A stretch of DNA of 64,000 nt, taken from the NCBI GenBank assembly GCA_003243445.1, contig QFQQ01000016.1, positions 32,360 through 96,359 on the forward strand. Reading direction: 5' to 3'. The notes beneath the pieces are model-generated. The model saw nothing but the letters and a program-made list of their open reading frames with translations. It searched no databases and had not been told where the DNA came from. The position numbers and the translations under genes were made by a program. Shown in pieces: positions 8,930-17,830 of the stretch (its first letter is position 1; the number at the start of each line of letters is the position of its first letter). The DNA is from Citrobacter freundii. Lineage in GTDB: Bacteria > Bacteroidota > Bacteroidia > Chitinophagales > Chitinophagaceae.

Positions 8930-10000
8930 ATGCAAAAGCAACGATTCAAACTTTACAAGCTGTTCCTGATCATGGTCGGGATCTACGCGGTATTCTTCCT
9001 GATAAATTTTGCCGTCAGCGGCTTTTTGCTTGCGATGAAGACAAGGCCTTCTTATCTCCGCCCGAATTACCTGTTGCTTACGGCAGTGAGCATTGTATTC
9101 CATTCACTGTTCCTCTACTTTTCATTGAACCAGTTTTACAAGCTTCTTTCAACAAGAGGCAAAGCCATACAGTACATCGGAACTTTTGCGTTGATGGCAG
9201 TATCTTACCTGCTCTATCTTCTGCTAAGCGATAAGATCTCCAGCGTATCTCAGGAAGAGTTTGCCAAAAAACTTACGCCCGGCGTCGTCGTTTTCTCCTA
9301 TACGATCAGTATTATCCTGTTCGCTGCACTGGCTTTCTTTATAGCCTATATCGTTTACCTGGTGGATGCAAAAAAGCAACGCAATGTTCTTGAAAAACAG
9401 AAAACAGAACTGGAGATAGAAAAAGCAAACGCAAACCTTAATTTCCTGAAGGCACAGATCAACCCTCACTTTTTGCATAATACATTGAATTACCTGTATG
9501 CAAAATCAATCCCGTATTCGGCAGAGCTTTCCGAAGGCATTCTTACTTTAAGTGAGATAATGCGCTACGCGTTAAGCGATAATCTTTCCAAGGATGGAAA
9601 AGCAATGCTGAAAGATGAGATCGAACATGTAAGAAATGTGATCCGTATCAACCAGCTTCGGTTCAGCAATAACCTGAAAGTAAATTTTGACGTCAAAGGC
9701 GTGATCAATGGAACCAAAATCATCCCTTTTGTGCTGATCACGATCGTAGAGAACGCATTCAAACACGGCGATGTAAAAAGCAGTGAACATCCGATCGAGT
9801 TATTACTGGAGACCGGCGACAATACGCTTTACTTTTATGCAAGAAATAAAAAGAAAACCGGCCCCAAGGAAATATCAACAGGTATCGGGCTGGATAATAT
9901 CCGCAAGCGGCTGGAGCTTGCTTATGGAAAGGATTACGTGCTGGACATTCATGATGAACAGGATTTCTATACAACCCGTTTAAGCATTTATCATTTATGA
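8930..10000 (+). CDS. LytS-family sensor histidine kinase
   Basis: 356 aa with four N-terminal membrane segments (about residues 10-145), a short coiled-coil linker (VLEKQKTELEIEKANANLNFLKAQ) and the His_kinase motif INPHFLHNTLNYLYAKS, where the His is the likely phosphorylation site. An ATPase domain follows (VENAFKHGD N-box, GIGLDNIRKRLELAYG G-box). It lacks a recognisable extracellular sensor domain. The stop overlaps the start of the response regulator by 4 nt (ATGA), so the pair is translationally coupled. Confidence 0.92.
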   Translation: MQKQRFKLYKLFLIMVGIYAVFFLINFAVSGFLLAMKTRPSYLRPNYLLLTAVSIVFHSLFLYFSLNQFYKLLSTRGKAIQYIGTFALMAVSYLLYLLLSDKISSVSQEEFAKKLTPGVVVFSYTISIILFAALAFFIAYIVYLVDAKKQRNVLEKQKTELEIEKANANLNFLKAQINPHFLHNTLNYLYAKSIPYSAELSEGILTLSEIMRYALSDNLSKDGKAMLKDEIEHVRNVIRINQLRFSNNLKVNFDVKGVINGTKIIPFVLITIVENAFKHGDVKSSEHPIELLLETGDNTLYFYARNKKKTGPKEISTGIGLDNIRKRLELAYGKDYVLDIHDEQDFYTTRLSIYHL

Positions 10001-10716
10001 TCAATTGTATTATTGTAGACGACGAGCAGCATGCTATCGACATCCTGCAGCACTACGCTCAGCAGGTGCCTATGCTGAACCTGGTAGCGACTACTACCAA
10101 TCCGATAGAAGCATTGCAGATCGTAGCAACAAAACCCGTAGATCTTGTATTCCTCGATATACAAATGCCGGAATTATCAGGTATTGATTTTATCAAAGCA
10201 CTTGGTGGTAAAACCAGCGTGATACTCACTACAGCCTATAGCGAATTCGCACTCGAAGGATATGAACTGGATGTGGTTGATTATTTATTAAAGCCGGTCC
10301 GCCTTCCGCGCTTTCTGGCAGCCGTACAAAAAGCCGCTAAAGCAATAAGCGATCCGTCACCATCAGAGAAGCCGAAAGAAACTGAAGAAGACTACATTTT
10401 CGTAAAAACAGAACTAAAGGGCAAACTGCTTAAAATAAACCTTGCCGACATCGACTATATCGAAGGCATGAAAAACTATGTAGCGATCTACTGTGCCGGC
10501 AAGAAAACGCTCGTCAATACCAGTATGAAAGAACTGGAAGAGCGCCTCCCCGAACGTCAGTTCATGCGTGTCCACAAATCATTTATCATCGCCATCGACC
10601 GCATCACCGGTATCGAAGGAAACCGCATCCTGCTTAAGAACGTAAGCGCAGAGATCCTTATGGGAGAGAATTATAAGACGGCGCTTATGGAGAGGGTGAA
10701 GGGGAGGATCATATAG
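9997..10716 (+). CDS. LytTR-family response regulator
   Basis: 239 aa. The receiver domain (about residues 1-120) has the acidic pair IIVDDEQHA, phospho-acceptor LVFLDIQMPELSG, a Thr in ILTTAYSEFA and Lys in DYLLKPVR. The C-terminal LytTR DNA-binding domain (about 135-238) reads IEGMKNYVAIYC...FMRVHKSFIIAIDRI. It partners the overlapping histidine kinase. The TAG stop lies at the first unit of the next nonamer array. Confidence 0.93.
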   Translation: MINCIIVDDEQHAIDILQHYAQQVPMLNLVATTTNPIEALQIVATKPVDLVFLDIQMPELSGIDFIKALGGKTSVILTTAYSEFALEGYELDVVDYLLKPVRLPRFLAAVQKAAKAISDPSPSEKPKETEEDYIFVKTELKGKLLKINLADIDYIEGMKNYVAIYCAGKKTLVNTSMKELEERLPERQFMRVHKSFIIAIDRITGIEGNRILLKNVSAEILMGENYKTALMERVKGRII

Positions 10717-10938
10717 GTCTGATAGGTTTGATAGGTTTCAGGAGTTCCAGAGGTTCCAGAGGTTCCAGAGGTTGGGATCGTTGAAAGATCAAGAGATTGA
10801 TCTTTCAATTACTCGTTTCATTAGAATACTATTAAAAAGTTTTAGGGTTTATATAAAAAAAAGAGTTCGAAACTTCAGCGCACCCAACTTCTGGAACCTC
10901 TGGAACTCCTGAAACCTCTGGAACCTCTAAAACCTGTT
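10714..10938. repeat. Nonamer inverted-array hairpin, copy 2 (class A)
   Basis: The left arm (10714-10775) and right arm (10884-10938) are inverted runs of 9-nt units; TTTCAGGAGTTCCAGAGG occurs on both arms. The left arm has one more TTCCAGAGG unit than the right. Within the loop is a perfect 12-bp hairpin (TTGAAAGATCAA at 10781-10792 with its complement at 10797-10808). This copy lies between two genes on the same strand, and the upstream stop codon TAG is part of the array. Confidence 0.9.
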
Positions 10939-11023
10939 AACCTTCCCTTATTACGATTTTACGTTTCTCTCGCACAATCGGGCATTGTGTTTGAAATGTT
11001 TTATTACTTAAAACATTCAGACA

Positions 11024-11650
11024 ATGAAAAGACTATGGCCCGGCATCGCAGTGATGCTACTGATTATGACCGGTTGTGCAAAGGATCCACTGAACAACCT
11101 CTCCCCTGACGAAGCGCGGCTTTATATCACCAACAAAAACGACAGCGTTTCGTTTTCTTCTTATGCCACTTTCAGAATTGCTGATTCTGTGGCAGTTGTA
11201 CATAACAATCAATTGCAGGAACATACGCGGACAGCATTTGATGCACAGATGATTGAAGCTGTGGCGGCACAAATGCAGCAGAAAGGTTATACACGTGTGC
11301 AGGCAGGCGCTACTCCTGATATCGGGATCGCGATCAGCCGTGTTTACAACGACTATTCCGGAGTGTACAGTTATCCGGATTATTGGGGCGGGTACGGAGG
11401 TTACTGGGATCCATTTTATTGGGGTTATCCGGGCTATGGGTATTATTTTCCCGGGATCATCGGCACCTATACTGTTACAGATGGCGCAGTCTCCATCGAT
11501 ATGTTTGATGTGAAGAATGCCGCGTCCAACAACAGTATCCGCTTTCTTTGGAATGGATTGATCAGGGGGAATGGCACTTTCTCGGACGGCAATATCAATA
11601 AAAATGTGCAGGCGCTTTTTGATCAATCATCTTATTTAACCCGTAACTAA
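11024..11650 (+). CDS. DUF4136-like lipoprotein
   Basis: 208 aa with a lipoprotein signal (MKRLWPGIAVMLLIMTGC, Cys at residue 18). The body resembles DUF4136: a YATFRIADS strand, an AQMIEAVAAQMQQKGYTRV helix and DIGIAISRVYND. A Gly/Tyr/Trp-rich stretch (about residues 118-145) and a late domain (VSIDMFDVKN...RFLWNGLIRGNG) follow. Likely an envelope lipoprotein of unknown role. It is followed 16 nt later by a small outer-membrane barrel gene, probably the same transcript. Confidence 0.75.
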   Translation: MKRLWPGIAVMLLIMTGCAKDPLNNLSPDEARLYITNKNDSVSFSSYATFRIADSVAVVHNNQLQEHTRTAFDAQMIEAVAAQMQQKGYTRVQAGATPDIGIAISRVYNDYSGVYSYPDYWGGYGGYWDPFYWGYPGYGYYFPGIIGTYTVTDGAVSIDMFDVKNAASNNSIRFLWNGLIRGNGTFSDGNINKNVQALFDQSSYLTRN

Positions 11651-11666
11651 TTCAAATTTGTCACTC

Positions 11667-12290
11667 ATGCGATCATATAAATATATGCTGCTATCTGCAT
11701 TGCTTTTTGCTGCAGCAGGCAGCCAAGCTCAGCAGGGCGAACTCAGAGCTACAGCAAGTTATTCTGTTGCGATACCGATGGGAAGTTTTAAAGATAATGT
11801 TGTCTCTAAAACATCTTTCCGAGGAGTGGATGTAAACATTCTTTATGGCCTCAGCTCAAAAGTATCTGTCGGTCTTACAAGCGGCTATCAGAACTTTTAT
11901 GAAAAATATCCACGCCAGGTATACAAGCAGAGCGATGGAAGTGATATTTCCGCAGTTGTTTCCAATTCGGTACAGCAGGTTCCGTTTCTCGCGACGGTGA
12001 GATATGATTTTATGCAAACAGGAACCATCCGTCCTTATGCACTGGCTGGTGTAGGTGGTCAGTTCATTGTTAACCAGCAATACCTTGGCGAGTATACGAA
12101 TGATAACACGAACCGCTTCAGCTTTGCAGCAAGACCGGAAGTAGGCGTATTTATCCCTTTCGGAAAAGAATCGTTAACTGGTGTGAATCTTGGCGCTTAC
12201 TATAATTATATTCCATATAATAAAGGGGGTATTGAGAATATGAATTCCGTGGGAATCAAACTGGGCATTGGTTTTCCAATGCGTAATTAA
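11667..12290 (+). CDS. Small outer-membrane beta-barrel protein
   Basis: About 207 aa from the ATG at 11667 (MRSYKYMLLSALLFAAAGSQAQ signal peptide); an alternative TTG at 11658 is less likely. The mature part has alternating aromatic/Gly strands (VSVGLTSGYQNFYEKY, IRPYALAGVGGQFIV, GVNLGAYYNYIPYN) typical of an 8-stranded OmpX/outer-membrane-beta-brl protein. It lies just behind the DUF4136 lipoprotein. Its TAA stop is also the first three bases of the mobile-looking element at 12288. Confidence 0.72.
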   Translation: MRSYKYMLLSALLFAAAGSQAQQGELRATASYSVAIPMGSFKDNVVSKTSFRGVDVNILYGLSSKVSVGLTSGYQNFYEKYPRQVYKQSDGSDISAVVSNSVQQVPFLATVRYDFMQTGTIRPYALAGVGGQFIVNQQYLGEYTNDNTNRFSFAARPEVGVFIPFGKESLTGVNLGAYYNYIPYNKGGIENMNSVGIKLGIGFPMRN

Positions 12291-12504
12291 TCCAACTTGC
12301 CAGTTATGACCCTACAGTCGTTCGATGGCCGATGACCGATGGCTGATGGTCGACTTAACGCCATAGAAGGAGCATAACCCGGTAATAGAGCGATGAAATG
12401 CTCGATAAGATGAAGGACCTTCAGCCGAAAGGGAGGACACCGGCCATCAGCCATCGGTCATCGGCCATCGAACGGCCTGGGATTATAACTAGCAAGTTGG
12501 GTTA
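12288..12504. mobile_element. MITE-like element with heptamer arms (class B), copy 1
   Basis: The ends are TAATCCAACTTGCCAGTTA (12288) and TAACTAGCAAGTTGGGTTA (12486-12504), imperfect inverted repeats. Inside them are arms of 7-nt units (GATGGCC, GATGACC, GATGGCT), at about 12331-12356 and 12444-12473, around a core (12380-12433). Ends, arms and core recur at 63639-63925 in the opposite orientation. There is no coding capacity. The element begins on the stop codon of the upstream gene. Confidence 0.8.
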
Positions 12505-12600
12505 ATTAGGCAGGAAAATAGAACCTAACTTACTTCAGTAGCTTCATTTCGCAACAGTATATAAATAGCAATTGAAAAACGGCTTCCGCTTTTCAAGATC

Positions 12601-12632
12601 AAGGAACAAAATTCAGCTTTGTTCCTTTTTTT
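12601..12632 (+). terminator. Intrinsic terminator
   Basis: A perfect 10-bp stem (AAGGAACAAA with TTTGTTCCTT, 7-nt loop) followed by a T-run. A second weaker hairpin (TTGAAAA with TTTTCAA) lies just upstream. The nearest upstream gene ends 310 nt earlier, with the class B element in between, so the element may have separated the gene from its terminator. Confidence 0.75.
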
Positions 12633-12705
12633 ATATTCTTCGTTATGGGAACCCCAGTTGAGGAGATACGATCTTTTATAGGCTGCAACCTGCGCATTGA
12701 ATTAA

Positions 12706-13320
12706 GTGTTACTTTGCAAAAAATCAATCCACTTGGAACAATCAACCGTTCTTGATCCCATACTGCTCGACAGTGCCCTGTATGTATTCGCCCTGGAAGT
12801 AGAAGCTTCCACCGCATTCACGCATACCGAAGCGCTGTTCACCGGCGTCGGCAAATTGCACACTTCCTATACGCTGTTAAAAAGAATTGGAGAGAAAAAA
12901 CCTGCTATGATCATCAACCTTGGCTCAGCGGGAAGTAATACATTTTCCCGTGGAGAAGTGGTCTGCTGTACCAAATTCATTCAGCGCGATATGGATGTAA
13001 CCGCATTAGGCTTTGAGAAATACCAGACGCCTTTCTCTACTGACCCGATCGTACTCGAGCATGGCTTCTCCCTCGGACACTTACCACAAGGCATCTGCGG
13101 CAGCGGCGACAGTTTTGAAGTTGACCATCGCGTAACACAATACAATGTAATCGACATGGAAGCCTATACCATCGCGTGGATCGCCAAACAGGAGAACATC
13201 CCGTTCCTGTGCTTAAAATACATCTCTGATGGCGCAGATGGAAAAGCTGCGGAACATTGGCAGGAAGCCGTGAAGCACGCGGCGGAGGGGTTGAAGGCGG
13301 CGTTGTATGGACGGGAGTGA
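12706..13320 (+). CDS. Nucleoside phosphorylase / MTA-SAH nucleosidase-like protein
   Basis: About 200 aa, start uncertain. No ATG precedes the conserved core; a GTG at 12706 or a TTG at 12733 (LEQSTVLDP) are the options. The core has the nucleoside-phosphorylase pattern: FTGVGKLHTSY, INLGSAG, the base-binding IDMEAYTIAW and late SDGAD. It should cleave the N-glycosidic bond of a purine nucleoside or methylthioadenosine/S-adenosylhomocysteine. It is shorter than the usual 230 aa. Its C-terminus is followed by a nonamer array, and frames there read on into Arg-Phe-Glu repeats that I do not count as protein. Confidence 0.78.
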   Translation: MLLCKKSIHLEQSTVLDPILLDSALYVFALEVEASTAFTHTEALFTGVGKLHTSYTLLKRIGEKKPAMIINLGSAGSNTFSRGEVVCCTKFIQRDMDVTALGFEKYQTPFSTDPIVLEHGFSLGHLPQGICGSGDSFEVDHRVTQYNVIDMEAYTIAWIAKQENIPFLCLKYISDGADGKAAEHWQEAVKHAAEGLKAALYGRE

Positions 13321-13333
13321 AGGTCTGCTCAAG

Positions 13334-13618
13334 GTTCGAGGAGTTTCAGAGGTTCCAGGAGTTCCAGAGGTTTGAGAAGTTTGAGAAGTTTGAGAGGTTT
13401 GAGAAGTTTCGGAGGTTTGGGAGGTTTGGGAGGTTCATAGTATCGGAAAATTGCAATTCCTGATAAATAAAGTTCAATTAAGTGGTGTTAAGTTTCAACT
13501 TTTAAAACCCAAGCGTCGCGCGCGAAGCCAACCTCTTAAACCTATGAAACCTATTAAACCTATGAAACTTCTGAAACTTCTCAAACCTCCCAAACCTCTG
13601 AAACTCCTGGAACCTCCC
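13334..13618. repeat. Nonamer inverted-array hairpin, copy 3 (class A)
   Basis: Left arm 13334-13437, right arm 13531-13618. About eleven 9-nt units per arm, including TTTGAGAAG repeated in the left arm and CTTCTGAAA/CTTCTCAAA in the right. The right end of the loop (about 13506-13532) closely matches the reverse complement of the loop start in copy 1, sharing GCGAAGCCAACC. It lies between convergent genes, and the right arm touches the stop of the next gene. Confidence 0.88.
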
Positions 13619-14368
13619 TCAGAAATACGTTTCCGCCGTAAGTCCGAAATTCAACAACAGATTTTCCCTGTTCGTTCTTGAAAGCCTGTTATAATTCAGC
13701 GAAGTTGTGATCCCCAGCCATTTCCGCAGCTTAAGCGTAAGTGTGCTTGATGATCTGATAATGTAGTCATCAAAATTTGCCAGTGAGGGCTGCCAGTAAT
13801 CCCATGTATCAAGCACAATGAGATCTTTAATGGTTAGGTGAAATTTTATCCGAAGTGAATTACGGAAGGTGTTGTATTTGTCCCTCACCTGGGGAGCCAG
13901 TTCCAGGTTATTGGTTTCATACAAAACGCCGTTGCTTACTACCAGCTCAAGGTCTTTACGATTGAAGATATTATAACCAATACCAATTCCCCCCTGGAAC
14001 TGATGATTGATCTTTAATGAATAACTCGTGGTATAGGTTCCCAATCCCCAGTAATAAAGACGCTGCATATTCTTGAGCAGATCAAAATTCAAAGCGGAGG
14101 AGAAATCGTTATTGGTAAGATTGCTATTGGATTTACCATAGATCCAACTGTTGGAACTATTAAGCGTGGCTTTCTTTTTATTCATGGTGAACGAAACACC
14201 ATTATTAAAAATATAAGAGCGGCCATCATTTGTCTTATTATAGGTACCCGTCGCAGCATACTTCAGGTAGTAATTCACACTATCATTGAATTGAGAGAAT
14301 GCATGATTTGCTATTCCCATGAACATGATAATACATATAATAAACTGCCGCGTAAAACTTTTCACCAT
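13619..14368 (-). CDS. DUF481-like exported outer-membrane protein
   Basis: 249 aa with a signal peptide (RQFIICIIMFMGIANHAFSQ). Alternating strands such as RSYIFNNGVSFTMNKKKATLNSS (residues about 47-70), GGIGIGYNIFNRKDLELVVSNGVLYE and TLTLKLRKWLGITTSLNYN match the DUF481/YdiY type of barrel often described as salt-induced. Role unknown. It has its own gap upstream and converges with the nucleosidase across repeat copy 3. The stop codon TGA is followed at once by the GAGGTTCC-type array. Confidence 0.72.
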   Translation of the reverse strand: MVKSFTRQFIICIIMFMGIANHAFSQFNDSVNYYLKYAATGTYNKTNDGRSYIFNNGVSFTMNKKKATLNSSNSWIYGKSNSNLTNNDFSSALNFDLLKNMQRLYYWGLGTYTTSYSLKINHQFQGGIGIGYNIFNRKDLELVVSNGVLYETNNLELAPQVRDKYNTFRNSLRIKFHLTIKDLIVLDTWDYWQPSLANFDDYIIRSSSTLTLKLRKWLGITTSLNYNRLSRTNRENLLLNFGLTAETYF

Positions 14369-14464
14369 CTGAATTATTGAGCTTTCTTCCAGCGCAAAAA
14401 TACGTCACAAATATTACACCACCTCGGTTACGCATCATCAATCCATTTCACCGCATTGTATAGA

Positions 14465-14501
14465 TAATTAAAACGGTCATGATACACTGTACCATGACCG
14501 T
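14465..14501 (-). terminator. Intrinsic terminator, minus strand
   Basis: A perfect 9-bp stem (ACGGTCATG 14473-14481 with CATGACCGT 14493-14501). Read on the minus strand it is followed by TTTAATTATCTA. It lies 26 nt beyond the stop of the SRPBCC gene. Confidence 0.65.
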
Positions 14502-14526
14502 TCTTCTCCCGTAAACCCGCGTCGGT

Positions 14527-14952
14527 TTACAATGACTCTGTATATTTTTTAAAATTATCCAGTATTGCCTGCCAGCCGCCTCTTTGCATATCGAGTGAAT
14601 GCTGTGTCTCCGCTTCGAATGTCTCTACCACTTTGGTCTGATTACCTTCACTGGTGAAGATGATCTCCACTTTTCGTCCGTCACCCATGGTGTATTTGAT
14701 CAGTTCATTTTGCCTGACCACATCATACACACCGCCAAAATCAAAGCTGAAGCTGCCGTCTTTCGCGGCCATGGTTGTAGAAAAACTTCCACCTTCACGG
14801 AGATCATTTGTGGCAGCAGGTGCATGCCAGTCGTCTGATGCTGCACACCATTTGGTGATATGTTCGGGTTTATTCCATGACTCCCAAACTTTAGATACGG
14901 GGGCGTTCACAATTGTATCGACTGTAATGAAGTTCTTTGTTGCGGTTTCCAT
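14527..14952 (-). CDS. SRPBCC / AHSA1-like domain protein
   Basis: 141 aa, single-domain cytoplasmic protein. It shows the typical family pattern: ITVDTIVNAPVSKVWESWNKPEHITKWCAAS at the start, the EGGSFSTTMAAKDGSFSFDFGGVYD middle, TEVVETFEAE-like TKVVETFEAETQHS and the C-terminal helix RGGWQAILDNFKKYTES. Such proteins (Activator of Hsp90 ATPase homolog 1-like, START-like fold) bind hydrophobic ligands; no specific role can be given. It appears to be a monocistronic unit with its own terminator. Confidence 0.88.
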   Translation of the reverse strand: METATKNFITVDTIVNAPVSKVWESWNKPEHITKWCAASDDWHAPAATNDLREGGSFSTTMAAKDGSFSFDFGGVYDVVRQNELIKYTMGDGRKVEIIFTSEGNQTKVVETFEAETQHSLDMQRGGWQAILDNFKKYTESL

Positions 14953-15068
14953 AAATGTTTGTTTTATCGTTATTGTTTTGATAATGCAAACATAAGTCCT
15001 GCCTGCCGAACTATTGTGGTGTATTCATGACATTGAACGGGCGGTTTGCGACAGCGGCGTTCTCCGGG

Positions 15069-15767
15069 TCAATTTCCAAAACGATAGGAAAATGTGCCCG
15101 TGATTGAATTATATCCTCCCTTCGTAGACGCAGTGGCGTTCATTACAGGACCTCCATTCACTGTATATTCTATTTGCTGCAATTGGATCTTTTGCAACCC
15201 CCAGTTATAGGAAGCAGATAAACCCAGGTAGAATTTCTTCCCTACCCTGCACTCCAGTGTGAGATTTGTATTTGCCAGAAAAAAAGCATCAGTCTGGTAA
15301 AGCGTTTTATATGAATATTCCACTCTGTCGCCGTTCTGATAACCGACCGATCCAAGCGAACCACCGCCATCGTATTTTCCTGTAACATTAAAGATCAAAC
15401 CGCCTGCAGGTCTGACAGCAATACGATCATTGAAAAATGACCATCTTCCGCCAATACGCATGGGTACCTGCGCAAATCGTCTTCCCGTTCCCGATGTGGA
15501 AAATTCGCTGCCAAGCCTAACTCCCTGGTGATATTCCCTGGTGTAGACCCCGCCTTCCACATAAAAATGTGAAGACAATAGCTTTCTTACCGTAATCCCA
15601 AAATATCCCGAACCAAGGTCAGGCGACAGAAAGCGACCGCCAGGATCGTCCATCTTATAATGATCATCCGACCAACCGGCTTCAGCTGAAATAAATACAG
15701 AGGATTTTTGTGAATAGCAGCAAACACTGAGAAGGATTAAAAGAGACAGAATGGTGGCGCGTGACAT
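15069..15767 (-). CDS. Outer-membrane beta-barrel protein
   Basis: 232 aa with a signal peptide (MSRATILSLLILLSVCCYSQ). The body alternates hydrophobic/polar strands with Gly (FYVEGGVYTREYHQG, RFAQVPMRIGGRWSFFNDRIAVRPAGG, FYLGLSASYNWGLQKI) and ends SITGTFSYRFGN, a plausible barrel-assembly C-terminal strand. No ligand or family-specific motif is visible. It sits between the SRPBCC gene and an AraC regulator, all on the minus strand but with wide gaps. Confidence 0.7.
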   Translation of the reverse strand: MSRATILSLLILLSVCCYSQKSSVFISAEAGWSDDHYKMDDPGGRFLSPDLGSGYFGITVRKLLSSHFYVEGGVYTREYHQGVRLGSEFSTSGTGRRFAQVPMRIGGRWSFFNDRIAVRPAGGLIFNVTGKYDGGGSLGSVGYQNGDRVEYSYKTLYQTDAFFLANTNLTLECRVGKKFYLGLSASYNWGLQKIQLQQIEYTVNGGPVMNATASTKGGYNSITGTFSYRFGN

Positions 15768-15981
15768 TGTAAAGGCTTGTTATTGGATAAAAATAGAACA
15801 CGCCCGTATATATCGATTGTTAAAATGTATCAATTGCGGAATGTAGCTACTGTAATGCTGTCATCATTGTGTCTGAAGCCGTCAACCGGGAAAACACATT
15901 TTCACCGGGTGTCCTGACTGCCGGTTGTCGACCGGTCACTACACCCTGGCATCCTGCCATATCGGAAGCGATAAATGGCTG

Positions 15982-16917
15982 CTACATGCCAGCCGTCATT
16001 TTTTTGAAATTTGAAAAATTCATTCCCGAATTATTCTTGAAGAATTTACTGAAATGCGCCAGATCTTCAAACCCCAGCAAATATGCGATCTCCTTCATGC
16101 TGCGATCTGAATAATAGGCCAGTCGTTTTGCCTCCAGCACGATCTGCTGCTGTATATGATAACTCACAGGGAAACCGGAAATCTTTTTTACAATTCGGTT
16201 CAGATGGCCGGGTGTAACACAAAATTCATCTGCATAGTCCGACACCATTTTCTTTGTACTAAAATGCTTTTTCAGCGAATCCATAAACCTGCTCACCAGA
16301 TCCTTTTCCGCTCCCGATGCGATCCGCATGGTCACCTGATCCATTTTTTGAGAGAGATAAAGAATGAAGATCCTGAATAATCCTTTCAAAATCCCCTGCC
16401 GTGTACTTCCGTAATACGTAAACTCACGTCTTATCTTCATCAATATATCCTCTGCTTCTACGCGCACTTCCTCATCAGTTTTGATCACAAGCGGACCTTC
16501 GAATGCATTGCAACCATTATTCAGCAACAGCAAAGCTTCCGATCCAGACAAATGAAAGAAGTCCGGTTCCAGAGACAGATAGTATCCCTCCATGCCCTGC
16601 ACTGGCTGAAGACTTCGGTACTGTCCCGGACGGAGCAGATACACATTGCCGGGTAAAAGTTCCATTTCCACATGATCTATGATCAGGTGGCCACGGCCAG
16701 ATTTCACCCAGATCATTTCATAGTTTCTTAGCCGTACTACCGGATCCCGACGATGTTGAAAAAGCCATTCGAGCATATGCATTTCGAATGTTGCCGCACC
16801 GGCAGCAGCGCCATAGATGTTCTGGTTTAGCGAAGAAGTGGCAGATGTCATAAAACGGTATTGAATCATGCCGGATATCCAAGCGTTATGCCATATTTGC
16901 AAAAATTTGTTTTTCAA
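15982..16917 (-). CDS. AraC-family transcriptional regulator
   Basis: 311 aa at full frame; starts at internal Met codons (16869 or 16851) are equally plausible, as the first residues before MTSATSSL are not conserved-looking. The N-terminal half is a cupin-like sensor (MIWVKSGRGHLIIDHVEMELLPGNVYLLRPGQ). The C-terminal quarter has two helix-turn-helices with the AraC signature MKEIAYLLGFEDLAHFSKFFKNNSG. It should bind DNA as a regulator of an unknown, possibly adjacent, target. Confidence 0.88.
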   Translation of the reverse strand: MKNKFLQIWHNAWISGMIQYRFMTSATSSLNQNIYGAAAGAATFEMHMLEWLFQHRRDPVVRLRNYEMIWVKSGRGHLIIDHVEMELLPGNVYLLRPGQYRSLQPVQGMEGYYLSLEPDFFHLSGSEALLLLNNGCNAFEGPLVIKTDEEVRVEAEDILMKIRREFTYYGSTRQGILKGLFRIFILYLSQKMDQVTMRIASGAEKDLVSRFMDSLKKHFSTKKMVSDYADEFCVTPGHLNRIVKKISGFPVSYHIQQQIVLEAKRLAYYSDRSMKEIAYLLGFEDLAHFSKFFKNNSGMNFSNFKKMTAGM

Positions 16918-17047
16918 ATAAATAGAAGAAAAAGCGACTTATGCTTCAACGAAATATCGACAATTCTGAAAGAGGAACTTTGATATTTCGCCAAACCTGA
17001 TGCGGGAAAAAAGCGGGGGAAGTTCAGACAGCGTGCTTTTTAGAAGT

Positions 17048-17830
17048 TCATCTGCTGACTGCATTGATCAATACATTAAGCATCTGCTGCTGATCCGTAA
17101 GACGTCCCAGTTCGGCTTCCACGTTCACATAGGTCTTCTTTTTGCGGCCATAATACACACTTAGCGAACCATCATCGGTCGCTTTTTTATTGTGCTGGAG
17201 CACGACATTATAGCCTGACTTTTTCATTTTCCTGAAAATGGCCGCGCTTGTTGTCAGGAAAAAATTATCTGCATCATGCTGATCCGACTGATGAACGCTT
17301 TGCGCTTCCTTCCGCAGATCACCGTCGCCTGTATAACTGTCTATAGAAAGATCACCATCCTCATTATTATGCAATGCAACGATGGTTTTTGCAGTTGAAG
17401 GTATCTTTGCTTTCATAAACGAAGCAAACCGTCTTACAGCTTTGGTTGCTGCTGGCGATATACTCTTATTGAGCAGTCTTAACGTCTCCTTGATTCCCGC
17501 CTCTGTAAAGATGCGGTTGGGATCAAACCGGTAAATGCGTCCGTTCATCGAAAAACTGATGAAGCGTTCGTTATTATTTTCAATATTGATCAGTATTCCT
17601 CCACACGCTGCCAGTACATTTTTCGCAGCAAGCAGGGAGGTATATTCGTTATGATGAAGATTGATGAAGGCTGTATTTTTTACTTTTCCGTAAACGGCAG
17701 TTTTTACAATGATGCGTTTGTCGCCCAACTGATGCCAGGAGATTTTTTCTACGGGTACAAGCCTCTTGTCTTGCGCAGTACAAAAGACCGCCGTAAACAA
17801 TAGTACTATGGTCTGCAAAAAATAGTTCAT
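17048..17830 (-). CDS. Exported protein of unknown family, possible Zn-dependent hydrolase
   Basis: 260 aa with a signal peptide (MNYFLQTIVLLFTAVFCTAQ). Conserved-looking blocks include FINLHHNEYTSLLAAKNVL (His/Glu), RIYRFDPNRIFTEAGI and TIVALHNNEDGDLSI. The spaced His, Glu and His residues are like the metal ligands of zinc amidases or M14-type carboxypeptidases, but I cannot place it in a family. Probably periplasmic. It stands alone between the AraC gene and the divergent treY gene. Confidence 0.65.
   Translation of the reverse strand: MNYFLQTIVLLFTAVFCTAQDKRLVPVEKISWHQLGDKRIIVKTAVYGKVKNTAFINLHHNEYTSLLAAKNVLAACGGILINIENNNERFISFSMNGRIYRFDPNRIFTEAGIKETLRLLNKSISPAATKAVRRFASFMKAKIPSTAKTIVALHNNEDGDLSIDSYTGDGDLRKEAQSVHQSDQHDADNFFLTTSAAIFRKMKKSGYNVVLQHNKKATDDGSLSVYYGRKKKTYVNVEAELGRLTDQQQMLNVLINAVSR

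Noticed and set aside
13257..13681. Open frames coding Phe-Glu-Lys and Lys-Pro-Leu repeats
   Set aside because: They are read-through of the class A array; the 9-nt unit is three codons and has few stops. No start signal or homology is visible.
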